NCBI GenBank assembly: GCA_020434645.1
Contig: JAGRAK010000017.1
Span: forward strand, 1-15,045
DNA length: 15,045 nucleotides
Direction: 5' to 3'
Source of the DNA: Bdellovibrionales bacterium
GTDB taxonomy: Bacteria > Bdellovibrionota > Bdellovibrionia > Bdellovibrionales > UBA1609
This document shows, in pieces, positions 6,855 to 14,302 of the stretch. The translations under genes were made by a program, and so were the position numbers. Under the pieces are notes generated by a model, which did not search any database, had not been told where the DNA came from, and saw only the letters and a program-made list of their open reading frames with translations. Every line of letters starts with the position of its first letter. Position 1 is the first letter of the stretch.

Positions 6855-7661
6855 ATGATTATTCGAATGCAAATTTCATATGACGGAACTGATTACGCGG
6901 GGTGGCAAAGGCAGGGCGACAAAAGTCCAGACCCTCGACCAACTATACAGGCCACCATCGAGTCTGCACTGAGCAAAGTATTTAATACAACCATCAAAGT
7001 TCAGGCCTCCGGAAGAACCGATGCCGGAGTTCACGCCCTTGCCCAAAATATTCACTTCAAAGTGCCTGTTAATTTAGCAGGTGCTCCTATTAAAAATCCT
7101 CTAGATATGAAATTAGTTAGAAGTATCAATGCCTTAACTCCAGACTCCATAGCCGTGAGTCATGCCTGGATCGCCCCTGACGACTACCACTCTCTGCATT
7201 CAGCCGAGAAAAAAACATATAGATACGTGATTCACAATAGCCCGACTCCAGACCCCATTCGTCACCGCTATAGTTACTGGTTTGAAAAACCACTAGATAT
7301 AAATAAATTAAATGGCTTAACCGAGTGCTTAATTGGCGAGCATGATTTCAAAAGTTTTCAAACTAGCGGCACCGAACTCAAAACAACGGTTAGACGAATC
7401 TTAGAGGCCTGCTGGGTTCAGGTTTCACCCGAATTAATAGAATTTCACATCACAGGGACCGGATTTTTAAAGCAAATGGTCCGAAATATAGTCGGTACGA
7501 CCATATATTTACATCAAAACGATTATGGCCCAGATGAAATGAAGAGAATTCTGGCCGCCTGTGACCGCCAAGTCGCCAAAACCACTGCCGAGCCACAGGG
7601 GCTATTTTTAGATAAAGTCTATTACCCCGCTGACCTTGACAATAGGTGCCGCGAACTCTAA
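6855..7661 (+). CDS. truA: tRNA pseudouridine(38-40) synthase TruA
   Basis: Converts uridines 38-40 of the tRNA anticodon stem-loop to pseudouridine. Seen: the N-terminal ISYDGTDYAGWQRQ; the catalytic motif GRTDAGVHA with Asp56 as nucleophile; then YHSLHSAEKKTYRYVIHN, the HDFKSFQTSG segment and GTGFLKQMVRNIVGT, all standard TruA blocks in order. Length 268 is normal for the family. The start ATG at 6855 lacks a visible ribosome site; ATG 6867 is a possible inner start but would trim the first strand. rplM begins 28 nt after the stop, so truA-rplM-rpsI is probably one transcript, a common bacterial arrangement. Confidence 0.97.
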   Translation: MIIRMQISYDGTDYAGWQRQGDKSPDPRPTIQATIESALSKVFNTTIKVQASGRTDAGVHALAQNIHFKVPVNLAGAPIKNPLDMKLVRSINALTPDSIAVSHAWIAPDDYHSLHSAEKKTYRYVIHNSPTPDPIRHRYSYWFEKPLDINKLNGLTECLIGEHDFKSFQTSGTELKTTVRRILEACWVQVSPELIEFHITGTGFLKQMVRNIVGTTIYLHQNDYGPDEMKRILAACDRQVAKTTAEPQGLFLDKVYYPADLDNRCREL

Positions 7662-7678
7662 AACTGTCGATCTTAAAT

Positions 7679-7682
7679 GGAG
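7679..7682 (+). promoter_or_regulatory. Shine-Dalgarno that fixes the rplM start
   Basis: GGAG sits 7 nt before ATG 7690. The open frame extends upstream to 7636 inside truA, but those 18 residues do not belong to L13. Confidence 0.65.
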
Positions 7683-7689
7683 TGCAAAT

Positions 7690-8127
7690 ATGAAGACCTA
7701 CAATGCAAAAAAAGGTGAAGTTGAACGTAAGTGGTGGATCGTAGATGCCAAGGGCTTAACCCTCGGTCGCATGTCTACAGAGATTGCAAATGTTCTTCGC
7801 GGAAAAAATAAACCAGTTTACACACCTCATGTTGATACTGGTGATTTTATTATCGTTATTAATAGTGACCATGTCGAAATGACAGGCGCAAAGTGGCAAG
7901 ACAAAGTTTATTATCGCCACTCTCGTTACTTTGGAGGATTAAAATCTTTAACTGCTGAGCAACAACGCACTAAAGATTCTACTTTCATTATAACTGAAGC
8001 TGTAAAAGGAATGTTGCCAAAAAATAAACTTTCAAGCGACATCATTAACAAACTCAAAGTGTATCCGGGCGCACAACACCCGCATGCAATTCAAAAACCT
8101 CAAGCTTTAACAATTCAGGCAGGATAA
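7690..8127 (+). CDS. rplM: 50S ribosomal protein L13
   Basis: Large-subunit protein that binds 23S rRNA early in assembly. The 145-residue product begins MKTYNAKKGEVERKWWIVDA and shows the L13 blocks LGRMSTEIANVLRGKNKPVYTPHVDTGD, YYRHSRYFGG and AVKGMLPKN, ending with the family's KVYPGAQHPHAIQKP. Length matches the usual 142-148. It starts 28 nt after truA and is followed after 3 nt by rpsI, the conserved L13-S9 pair. Confidence 0.98.
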   Translation: MKTYNAKKGEVERKWWIVDAKGLTLGRMSTEIANVLRGKNKPVYTPHVDTGDFIIVINSDHVEMTGAKWQDKVYYRHSRYFGGLKSLTAEQQRTKDSTFIITEAVKGMLPKNKLSSDIINKLKVYPGAQHPHAIQKPQALTIQAG

Positions 8128-8130
8128 CAA

Positions 8131-8544
8131 ATGGCAAAAGCGACAACCTCAAGCACCCCAGTTTATTACGCAACAGGAAAACGCAAAACGAGTGCCGCTC
8201 GTGTTTTTCTTAAACCCGGAAAAGGAAACATCATCGTAAATAAACTCGCGATTGATAAATACCTTCCGACTCCAACTAGCATCATGAAAGCACTCTCACC
8301 TTTTGCAGTAACTGAAACTACTGGAATGTACGACGCTATGATCACAGTTAAAGGTGGCGGTAAAATCGGTCAAGCCGGTGCCATCGCTCACGGTATCACT
8401 CGTGCACTTCTAGTTGTTGATACCGACAAGCATCGCGCTGTTCTTAAAAAGGCCGGCATGGTCACTCGTGATGACCGTATGGTTGAAAGAAAGAAGTACG
8501 GCTTGCACAAGGCCCGCAAAAAAGGCCAATACTCAAAGCGATAA
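8131..8544 (+). CDS. rpsI: 30S ribosomal protein S9
   Basis: Small-subunit head protein whose C-terminal tail reaches the P-site tRNA. Seen: YYATGKRKTSAARVFLKPGKG (12-32), VKGGGKIGQAGAIAHGITRAL and the basic end KKYGLHKARKKGQYSKR; the terminal SKR is the invariant tail. 137 residues, about eight more at the N-terminus than the commonest form. Last gene of its operon; a strong hairpin follows 26 nt after the stop. Confidence 0.98.
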   Translation: MAKATTSSTPVYYATGKRKTSAARVFLKPGKGNIIVNKLAIDKYLPTPTSIMKALSPFAVTETTGMYDAMITVKGGGKIGQAGAIAHGITRALLVVDTDKHRAVLKKAGMVTRDDRMVERKKYGLHKARKKGQYSKR

Positions 8545-8570
8545 TTTTTATCGGCTTTGTCTTTGGACAC

Positions 8571-8604
8571 AAAAAAACGCAGCTTAAAGGCTGCGTTTTT
8601 TTTT
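8571..8604. terminator. Bidirectional intrinsic terminator between rpsI and the M23 gene
   Basis: CGCAGC (8578-8583) pairs with GCTGCG (8590-8595) around a 6-nt loop; the stem is flanked by seven A on the left and nine T on the right, which also pair. The T-run serves rpsI on the plus strand, and the A-run serves the convergent peptidase gene, which ends at 8614, on the minus strand. Confidence 0.9.
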
Positions 8605-8613
8605 GCTTTAAAT

Positions 8614-9627
8614 TTATTCGTTTAAAATATAATTGATCGGGTCAACCGGAACATCGTTCACTCGAACTTCGTAGTGCAAGTGCGGGCCTGAAGATCGGCC
8701 AGTGGTACCGACTGCAGAAATAACATCTCGGCGTTTTACTTTTTGACCAAGCTCTACATAGATCTGAGAATTGTGCGCATAGCGCGTGCGCACACCAAAG
8801 CCATGATCGATCGCAAGAATTTTACCATATCCCGATTCATAACCAACATATGAGACCACTCCATCAGCTGGAGCAATAACTGGGCTACCGGGTGCGGCCG
8901 CCATATCTAAACCGTAATGCATAGACGGCTTACCCGTAAATGGGTCACCTCTGTAACCAAAACGTGAGGTGAACCAACCACGCGCTGGCTTAATATTAGG
9001 TGTGGCATTTAATATAGACTGACGCTCTTGAAGAAGCTCTTGCAAACGAATCACGCCCTGCTCGCGCAAAGCAGAACTTTTCACCGCTCGATCTATTCGA
9101 ATAGATAAATTGGCGTAGTCTCGACTGCGTGTCGCCATTAACTCATTGCGAGCCTCATCAAGCGGTGGACGCTCCATAAACATGGCATCTCTTTTAAGAA
9201 ATTCAGAAGCTGGCTCTCGCTCATTTTCGCTTCTTTCTTCGTTCTCCATATCAGAAAAATTTTGCTCAATTCTTGGAGTCGCACCTAATGATAATTTCAT
9301 CACCCGGTCTTCATCTTCAATATTGGTGATGAGCTTGATTTTGGTGGTGAGCGTCTTAATGCGCTCTAAACTGCTTTCAAGTGACGTCAGCTTACTCTCC
9401 ACCACTTGAAACTGACGTGTCAGCTGTTCATTTTCAGCCACAAGTCGCTTATTTTCACCCTGCTCAAGTAACAAACCCAAATAATCTACTGATGCCGCTG
9501 ACATTACGACAAATGCCAGCACCAAAAGCGCAATGCCAGCCTTAAACCAAGCCGCGCTAATCGTGACACTGCGGGTTTCTCCCCGGCGATTACTCGTGAT
9601 TAAAAACGTAAAACTCTTATTATCCAT
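8614..9627 (-). CDS. Membrane-anchored M23 (LytM) family peptidoglycan endopeptidase
   Basis: Likely cleaves peptide cross-links in the periplasmic peptidoglycan. Residues 27-48 are one membrane segment after a short basic cytoplasmic tail, followed by a coiled coil (about 55-95, and again 155-205). The C-terminal LytM domain (215-337) has all expected zinc and catalytic residues: H237 and D241 in HYGLDM, H285 in RYAH, and H316/H318 in GPHLHYE, with GTTGRSSG before. So it appears catalytically competent, unlike EnvC/NlpD-type activators that lose metal ligands. 337 residues, complete. No ExbB, FtsEX or amidase gene is next to it. A TATATTTT box ends 8 nt before the ATG and a paired 9-nt repeat lies upstream. 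The bidirectional terminator follows its stop. The exact bond cut and any role in division cannot be told. Confidence 0.93.
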   Translation of the reverse strand: MDNKSFTFLITSNRRGETRSVTISAAWFKAGIALLVLAFVVMSAASVDYLGLLLEQGENKRLVAENEQLTRQFQVVESKLTSLESSLERIKTLTTKIKLITNIEDEDRVMKLSLGATPRIEQNFSDMENEERSENEREPASEFLKRDAMFMERPPLDEARNELMATRSRDYANLSIRIDRAVKSSALREQGVIRLQELLQERQSILNATPNIKPARGWFTSRFGYRGDPFTGKPSMHYGLDMAAAPGSPVIAPADGVVSYVGYESGYGKILAIDHGFGVRTRYAHNSQIYVELGQKVKRRDVISAVGTTGRSSGPHLHYEVRVNDVPVDPINYILNE

Positions 9628-9635
9628 ATCACCCG

Positions 9636-9643
9636 AAAATATA
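9636..9643 (-). promoter_or_regulatory. Possible -10 box of the M23 gene, close to the ATG
   Basis: On the minus strand TATATTTT (9643-9636) stands 8 nt before ATG 9627, the same octamer and distance as at truA. No consensus -35 lies at 17 nt; instead one copy of the ACTGGACAA repeat covers that region. Confidence 0.3.
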
Positions 9644-9650
9644 GGGGAAA

Positions 9651-9694
9651 TTGTCCAGTTGACTGCCCACTATCTTAGACACAGGTTGTCCAGT
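9651..9694. repeat. Two copies of TTGTCCAGT upstream of the M23 gene
   Basis: Exact 9-nt direct repeats at 9651-9659 and 9686-9694, 35 nt apart, both followed by a further similar bit (TGACTG and CAGC). They lie in the 99-nt gap between the PP2C stop and the M23 start, next to the suspected -10, so they could be paired activator or repressor sites. Confidence 0.35.
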
Positions 9695-9726
9695 CAGCAT
9701 AAAATTAAAAGTTATATTGCAACGCA

Positions 9727-10455
9727 TTATTTGGCCTTAAATACAATCACACTGATGTTGTCATCGCCACCGGCGGCCTTGGCGGCTTCAATGCCTTTTG
9801 AAACGATTTCAGCCGGTGAATTTTTACGACAAAGTTCAGCTATAAGTTCATTAGAAACTAGACCACACAGTCCATCTGAACAGAGTAAAAAGAGCTCACC
9901 GGGCTCTACCATTCGCTCCACAATATCGACATTCACTTCTTCTTCAAAGCCAACACTTCTCGTGATGACATTACGCCCAACCATGGCTTCAGGGTCTTCG
10001 GCCTGCAAAATACCCGCACGAATTTGTTCGTTGATCAACGAGTGGTCTTCTGTAATTTGCCACAAGTTATTGTCTTTAAAAAGATACGCGCGCGAGTCTC
10101 CAACATTAGCAATATACAATTTATTTTTATGCTCTAATGCAAGCACCATGGTTGTACCCATGCCCATCAATTCAGGATTCTCCCTCGTACTTTTCGTATA
10201 AATTCGCTTACTCGCTTCTCGATATGCATTTTTTAAAATGTCTCGAGGTGATACAGGACCCGCGACATTTAATTGCTGCTCTACAATTTCTTGCACAGAT
10301 TCAACAGCCATTGCGGAGGCGACTTCTCCACCCTTATGACCACCCATTCCATCTGCCACAATGAATAGCGAGATGTTCTCGTCCACCAGGATTGAATCCT
10401 GATTAATTTCTCGTTTTAAGCCAACATCTGTTTGGCCCCAGACCTCAAATACCAT
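9727..10455 (-). CDS. PP2C-family (PPM) Ser/Thr protein phosphatase
   Basis: Metal-dependent phosphatase of the Stp/PrpC type that removes phosphate from Ser/Thr of proteins, in the cytoplasm, usually opposing a Hanks-type kinase. All core motifs are present: NQD (D20), VADGMGGHKGGEVAS (D35, G36), MGTTMV (99-104), NVGDSRAYL (D120), LLCSDGL (D194) and GGDDNISVIV (D231), the metal-binding aspartates. 242 residues, no signal or membrane segment, complete. No kinase gene lies in the window. It is divergent from the TonB-like gene with an 82-nt shared gap; the ATG at 10455 has no clear Shine-Dalgarno. The M23 gene follows on the same strand after 99 nt, so a joint transcript is possible. Confidence 0.94.
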   Translation of the reverse strand: MVFEVWGQTDVGLKREINQDSILVDENISLFIVADGMGGHKGGEVASAMAVESVQEIVEQQLNVAGPVSPRDILKNAYREASKRIYTKSTRENPELMGMGTTMVLALEHKNKLYIANVGDSRAYLFKDNNLWQITEDHSLINEQIRAGILQAEDPEAMVGRNVITRSVGFEEEVNVDIVERMVEPGELFLLCSDGLCGLVSNELIAELCRKNSPAEIVSKGIEAAKAAGGDDNISVIVFKAK

Positions 10456-10537
10456 GAGTAAAATTTTACGCTAAGTATCTTCAAATATTAACTCAAAAAT
10501 TAAAATCAAAAGGCCGATTAGTTTTTAAGGGGCTTTC

Positions 10538-11443
10538 ATGCGCAAACTTATGCGAAATAATCTAATGGCTTTCATAGTCATATCGCTTTTGATCCACGTC
10601 TGCGTATGGACAGGCCTTCAATTCACCTCTGAATCGCATTTAGAGAATAAAACAGAGAAAATCGAATTTGTTGTACTCGACCAAAGTCATACAAAAAAAT
10701 TAATGCAGATTGTGGAGCAGAGCGAAAAACCCTTAAATGATGAAATTCCTGAAGAAGCCAAGTTTTTAGGCGCACATAACCAGCGCGTGGTAAAAGAAAC
10801 CAAAGCTCAAAATGTGGGTGATTTTAGAAATACTGCCGGCAAAGGCGGTGACAATACGCCTTCGCAAGCCAGTGCGCCAAAGCCCAAGTCAGCAAAAACT
10901 AAATTGGCGAAGGGAACTCTCCCTACACTGTCTGATTTAAGACCCTCATTTGACCCTCAAGTTTCAAGAGAAATTAATCCTACTCGTGGAGCCGGAAGCC
11001 CCGCCAGCCAGACAAATGATCACCTTAAAGATACAAAATCGAGTCTCGAAACCCTACTCAACACTCGAGAATTTGTTTACTACACGTACTACCAGAGAAT
11101 CCGCACTCAAATTCGGCAATTCTGGGAACCGAGCATCCGCGGCAAAGTTAAAAAAATATTTGCTCAAGGCCGATCTATTGCATCTGAAAAAGATCATATT
11201 ACTCGAGTTATAATTATTTTAAATCAAAATGGCGGCCTCATGCGTGTTCAAGTCGTGGGCGAAAGCGGCCTAAAAGATCTTGATGACGCAGCCGTTGAAG
11301 CCTTCCGGGCGGCTGAGCCCTTCCCGAATCCACCAAAAGGAATTGTAGAAGCTGATGGCACGATTAAAATTAACTGGGATTTTATACTAGAAGCCAGCCT
11401 AGATGACACATCTCGTACGCAACGCTACGCACGAAATCCATAG
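10538..11443 (+). CDS. TonB-family protein (C-terminal TonB domain)
   Basis: A 301-residue protein anchored by one membrane segment (10-29) with a periplasmic body. Residues 30-180 are a flexible, Lys/Pro/Ser-rich region without the long Pro-Glu/Pro-Lys repeats of classical TonB. Residues 184-285 form the TonB-C fold: YYQRIRTQIRQFWEPSI, then ITRVIIILNQNGGLMRVQVV, the signature GLKDLDDAAVEAFRAAEPFPNPP, and a final strand IKINWDF. No ExbB, ExbD or receptor gene is adjacent, so whether it energises an outer-membrane receptor or serves another trans-envelope role is open. The start ATG 10538 is supported by AAGGGG 5 nt upstream. The region between it and the PP2C gene is AT-rich with only weak promoter boxes. 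Confidence 0.85.
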   Translation: MRKLMRNNLMAFIVISLLIHVCVWTGLQFTSESHLENKTEKIEFVVLDQSHTKKLMQIVEQSEKPLNDEIPEEAKFLGAHNQRVVKETKAQNVGDFRNTAGKGGDNTPSQASAPKPKSAKTKLAKGTLPTLSDLRPSFDPQVSREINPTRGAGSPASQTNDHLKDTKSSLETLLNTREFVYYTYYQRIRTQIRQFWEPSIRGKVKKIFAQGRSIASEKDHITRVIIILNQNGGLMRVQVVGESGLKDLDDAAVEAFRAAEPFPNPPKGIVEADGTIKINWDFILEASLDDTSRTQRYARNP

Positions 11444-11485
11444 TAAAAAAATTAAATTTTTCATATACTGCCCCCCTAAAATAAT

Positions 11486-11490
11486 AGGAG
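11486..11490 (+). promoter_or_regulatory. Shine-Dalgarno for the GTG start of the AceE-like gene
   Basis: AGGAG lies 7 nt before GTG 11498. Upstream, TATACT (11464-11469) could be a -10, giving a leader of about 20 nt, but no -35 is evident. Confidence 0.6.
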
Positions 11491-11497
11491 ACATCTC

Positions 11498-14302
11498 GTG
11501 AAATCTTCAAAAATTGATCGCACAACTTTGGATAATATTGTTCGCCGGGCTCATTATCTCGCCTGCCGCATGATCACAATAGCCAATAATCGAACTGACA
11601 AAGAAAAGGGCGATCCCAAAATTGGTGGGCACGCCGCTGCAAGCGCAAGTTCAATTCATATATTAGGTGCCATACACCTTCTTGTAAAAACCGGATTCGA
11701 TCACATCGCAAATAAGCCACACGCCTCACCAGCTGACCACGCCTACAATTATCTTATGAACCTTTTTCTAGAAAAAGATTTAACTCGGTTCAGTCTTGAA
11801 GATTGCAATGCCGCCATGAATGGACTTCGTGCCTTTTCAAAAGCGGGCGAGCCCGTATTTCAATCTTATCATTCAGCACATGATCCAGATCGACATAATT
11901 TCTTCCCGTCAGGAACGGTTGGAATCCCGCCTGTCAACGCCGGTTATTTAGCGCTAGCTTATCGTTATGCCAAACGTCATGGGTACAATGTCCCTGATGC
12001 GCACTTCTGGTGCTTATGCGGTGACTCTGAATTTCGCGAAGGCTCTCTTCATGAGGCAATACCCGACTTTGCAGATCGAGAAATTGGCAACCTAACTTGG
12101 ATAGTCGACTATAATCGCCAGTCCCTTGATGGTCACCGCATCACAAACAACAATGTCACTGGCTACACTGATGATCAGCGAATTAAATTCACCATGCAGG
12201 CAAACGGATGGGAAGTTATCGAAGTTCGTCATGGCCGAAAGAGGCTTGAATATTTTGGTCGTGATGGTGGCGCTGATTTTAAAAAATGGTTTGAAAACGA
12301 TTTGGGAGACTATGAACTTCAGGCACTTTTGAATGTGAAAGATGCAAAACAAATGCGCAGCTTTTTAGTTGAGCATCATGGTAAGCAAATTAAAAATTTA
12401 GAAAAGTTTCTAAATAACATTAAAGACAACGAATTATTTGAAATGATCCGAGACTTCGGTGGTCACGACATTGAAGTTCTCGCTCAGGCCATGACCGAAT
12501 CAAAAAAGAATCCAAACAAACCATGCATGATTATCGCTCACACAGTGAAAGGGTGGGGTCTTGATATGGCGGCAATGGCTGGCAACCACTCGGCCTTGCC
12601 AGATGATGATGAGATTAATAAGCTACAAAAAGAAACAGGCCTTCCGAGCGAAGTTCTATTCGGCCGGTTTGATGCCAAATCTACTGAGGGAAAATTTTTA
12701 AATGAACGCGGTGATAACCTCTATAAAGAGATACTCGCGCAACACGATCTTAAAAATAAAAATCAAAAACATTTTCTAAAATTAGCCACGCAGTACGGTG
12801 AAATACCCGAAACATTAGACATTAATTTTAAAATGGCCAACTATCCGCACACACAGTGGATGCTCGGCCAGTTAACTGCAAAACTCACTCGCATAGCCAA
12901 TACGCCGATTGATAAACCACTCGAAGAAAAGCAAAAACCTCTCACTGATTTCGAAAAATCATGGAAGCTCCCCGCTGAACTGTTGGTATCAATGGCACCA
13001 GATGTGGGAACCTCTACAAATTTAAATCCGGCCATGGACGGAAAAGTATTTGGCGCCGAGGTCACAACTGATCTTGAGACTGAACTTCATATAAAAGACA
13101 AAACTCTTCCTGATCTTGTGCCAGGCCAACAAGAGGCAGATCGCTTTTTGAGATTTGAAATCGCAGAAGGCAACGTGGTCTCTTGTGTGGGATCATTTGG
13201 TCAACTTCGAGATGTTTTAGGCATTCCTATATTACCACTCATGACCGTCTATGATTTTTTCATTAAGCGAGCTCTTGATCAGTATTTTTATGATCTCTAC
13301 TGGAAGTCGAGTTTTATTCTAGTCGGCACTCCTGCCGGAGTGACGCTTTCACCTGAAGGCGCGCAACACGGGTGGAAATCAGATTTTCAAATACCCAACC
13401 AAATTACATGGGAGCCATTTTTTGCTCAAGAGCTCGACTGGATTTTCAGTGATGCCATTAAACGCCATGTGATGAACGATAATGAAGGTCGCTCGGGCGT
13501 TCTCATTCGCGGTGTCACTCGCGGTATTAACCAAAAAGATTTGCTGAGCAATATTAAAAAACAGCAGCGCTACAAATCAGACCCTCACGCCTTACTGCAT
13601 CCGTCAAACTTCTCAATGGCAAATGCTGTTGATGAATCCAGCATTGCCGCTATTGATGATGCAGAGATTATGCCTCAATTAAGAAATGACGTATTATCTG
13701 GCGCTTACTATCTCGTCGACTACCGCGGTTACGCAGGCTATACACCCGGAGATAATGTCGTTCATATTTTTGCAATGGGATCGCTCGGCACAGAGGCTTT
13801 AAAAGCCTCTGAGAAATTACTAGAGCGCGGAATCTATGCCAATGTGATTATGGTGACAAGCCCCGATCTCCTTATCGGTAACCTCGGCGCTGAAAATGAC
13901 TATCATCACTTGCGCGAAAACTTGCAAATCAACTCGACATTGTACGTAAAGCCCGCAACAAATGGACATCTCGAGGCGCCAGAGCTTGTCACACTTTCTG
14001 GTCGAAGAATTCCGATTGTCAGCGTACATGATGGCGAGCCCGGACTACTTGATAATATTGGTTCGATAATTGGAGTAAGACATGAAACCTTAGCCGTTCG
14101 AAAGCACTCAAAATGCGGGCGACCAGTTGATGTTTATGCTTACCATCACATCGACAGTGAATCCGTTATAGAAGCTTGTGGAAAAGTTTTAAGCGAAACG
14201 GCACTTGAACAAGTTCAGGTGGCATCAAGTGCAGTTACACATATTATTCCACCAGGAGCCACAGCCAATTGGCAGGATTTATGGCGAAAATCATCGCACT
14301 AA
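11498..14302 (+). CDS. AceE-like thiamine-diphosphate enzyme (homodimeric pyruvate dehydrogenase E1 type)
   Basis: A 934-residue transketolase-superfamily enzyme arranged like homodimeric E1 of pyruvate dehydrogenase (E. coli AceE is 887). AceE would decarboxylate pyruvate and pass acetyl to E2 lipoyl groups. Seen: GGHAAASASS (43-52), matching the AceE GGH block; the ThDP site GDS (175-177) with DYNRQSLDG ending it, N206; VKGWGLDMAAMAGNHSALP in the middle, likely the mobile active-site loop with its His; PAGVTLSPEGAQHGW, the conserved EG-x-QH segment; and a C-terminal transketolase-like domain. Departures: GDS instead of the usual GDG, DYN instead of NCN, and longer inserts. No aceF or lpd gene is near. 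A related, differently used 2-oxoacid or phosphoketose enzyme is the main alternative, so I withhold the symbol. GTG start with AGGAG. The hydrolase gene starts inside its last 22 bases. Confidence 0.8.
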   Translation: MKSSKIDRTTLDNIVRRAHYLACRMITIANNRTDKEKGDPKIGGHAAASASSIHILGAIHLLVKTGFDHIANKPHASPADHAYNYLMNLFLEKDLTRFSLEDCNAAMNGLRAFSKAGEPVFQSYHSAHDPDRHNFFPSGTVGIPPVNAGYLALAYRYAKRHGYNVPDAHFWCLCGDSEFREGSLHEAIPDFADREIGNLTWIVDYNRQSLDGHRITNNNVTGYTDDQRIKFTMQANGWEVIEVRHGRKRLEYFGRDGGADFKKWFENDLGDYELQALLNVKDAKQMRSFLVEHHGKQIKNLEKFLNNIKDNELFEMIRDFGGHDIEVLAQAMTESKKNPNKPCMIIAHTVKGWGLDMAAMAGNHSALPDDDEINKLQKETGLPSEVLFGRFDAKSTEGKFLNERGDNLYKEILAQHDLKNKNQKHFLKLATQYGEIPETLDINFKMANYPHTQWMLGQLTAKLTRIANTPIDKPLEEKQKPLTDFEKSWKLPAELLVSMAPDVGTSTNLNPAMDGKVFGAEVTTDLETELHIKDKTLPDLVPGQQEADRFLRFEIAEGNVVSCVGSFGQLRDVLGIPILPLMTVYDFFIKRALDQYFYDLYWKSSFILVGTPAGVTLSPEGAQHGWKSDFQIPNQITWEPFFAQELDWIFSDAIKRHVMNDNEGRSGVLIRGVTRGINQKDLLSNIKKQQRYKSDPHALLHPSNFSMANAVDESSIAAIDDAEIMPQLRNDVLSGAYYLVDYRGYAGYTPGDNVVHIFAMGSLGTEALKASEKLLERGIYANVIMVTSPDLLIGNLGAENDYHHLRENLQINSTLYVKPATNGHLEAPELVTLSGRRIPIVSVHDGEPGLLDNIGSIIGVRHETLAVRKHSKCGRPVDVYAYHHIDSESVIEACGKVLSETALEQVQVASSAVTHIIPPGATANWQDLWRKSSH

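Noticed and set aside
7636..7689. N-terminal extension of L13
   Set aside because: The 18 residues overlap truA and do not resemble L13, while ATG 7690 has a good ribosome site and the typical L13 N-terminus.
10456..10537. Promoters in the PP2C/TonB divergent gap
   Set aside because: AT-rich DNA gives several weak boxes (for example TTGATT with TATTTG on the minus strand), none better than chance.
12092..14029. Short open frames inside the AceE-like gene on both strands
   Set aside because: No recognisable domains or ribosome sites; the long gene explains the region.
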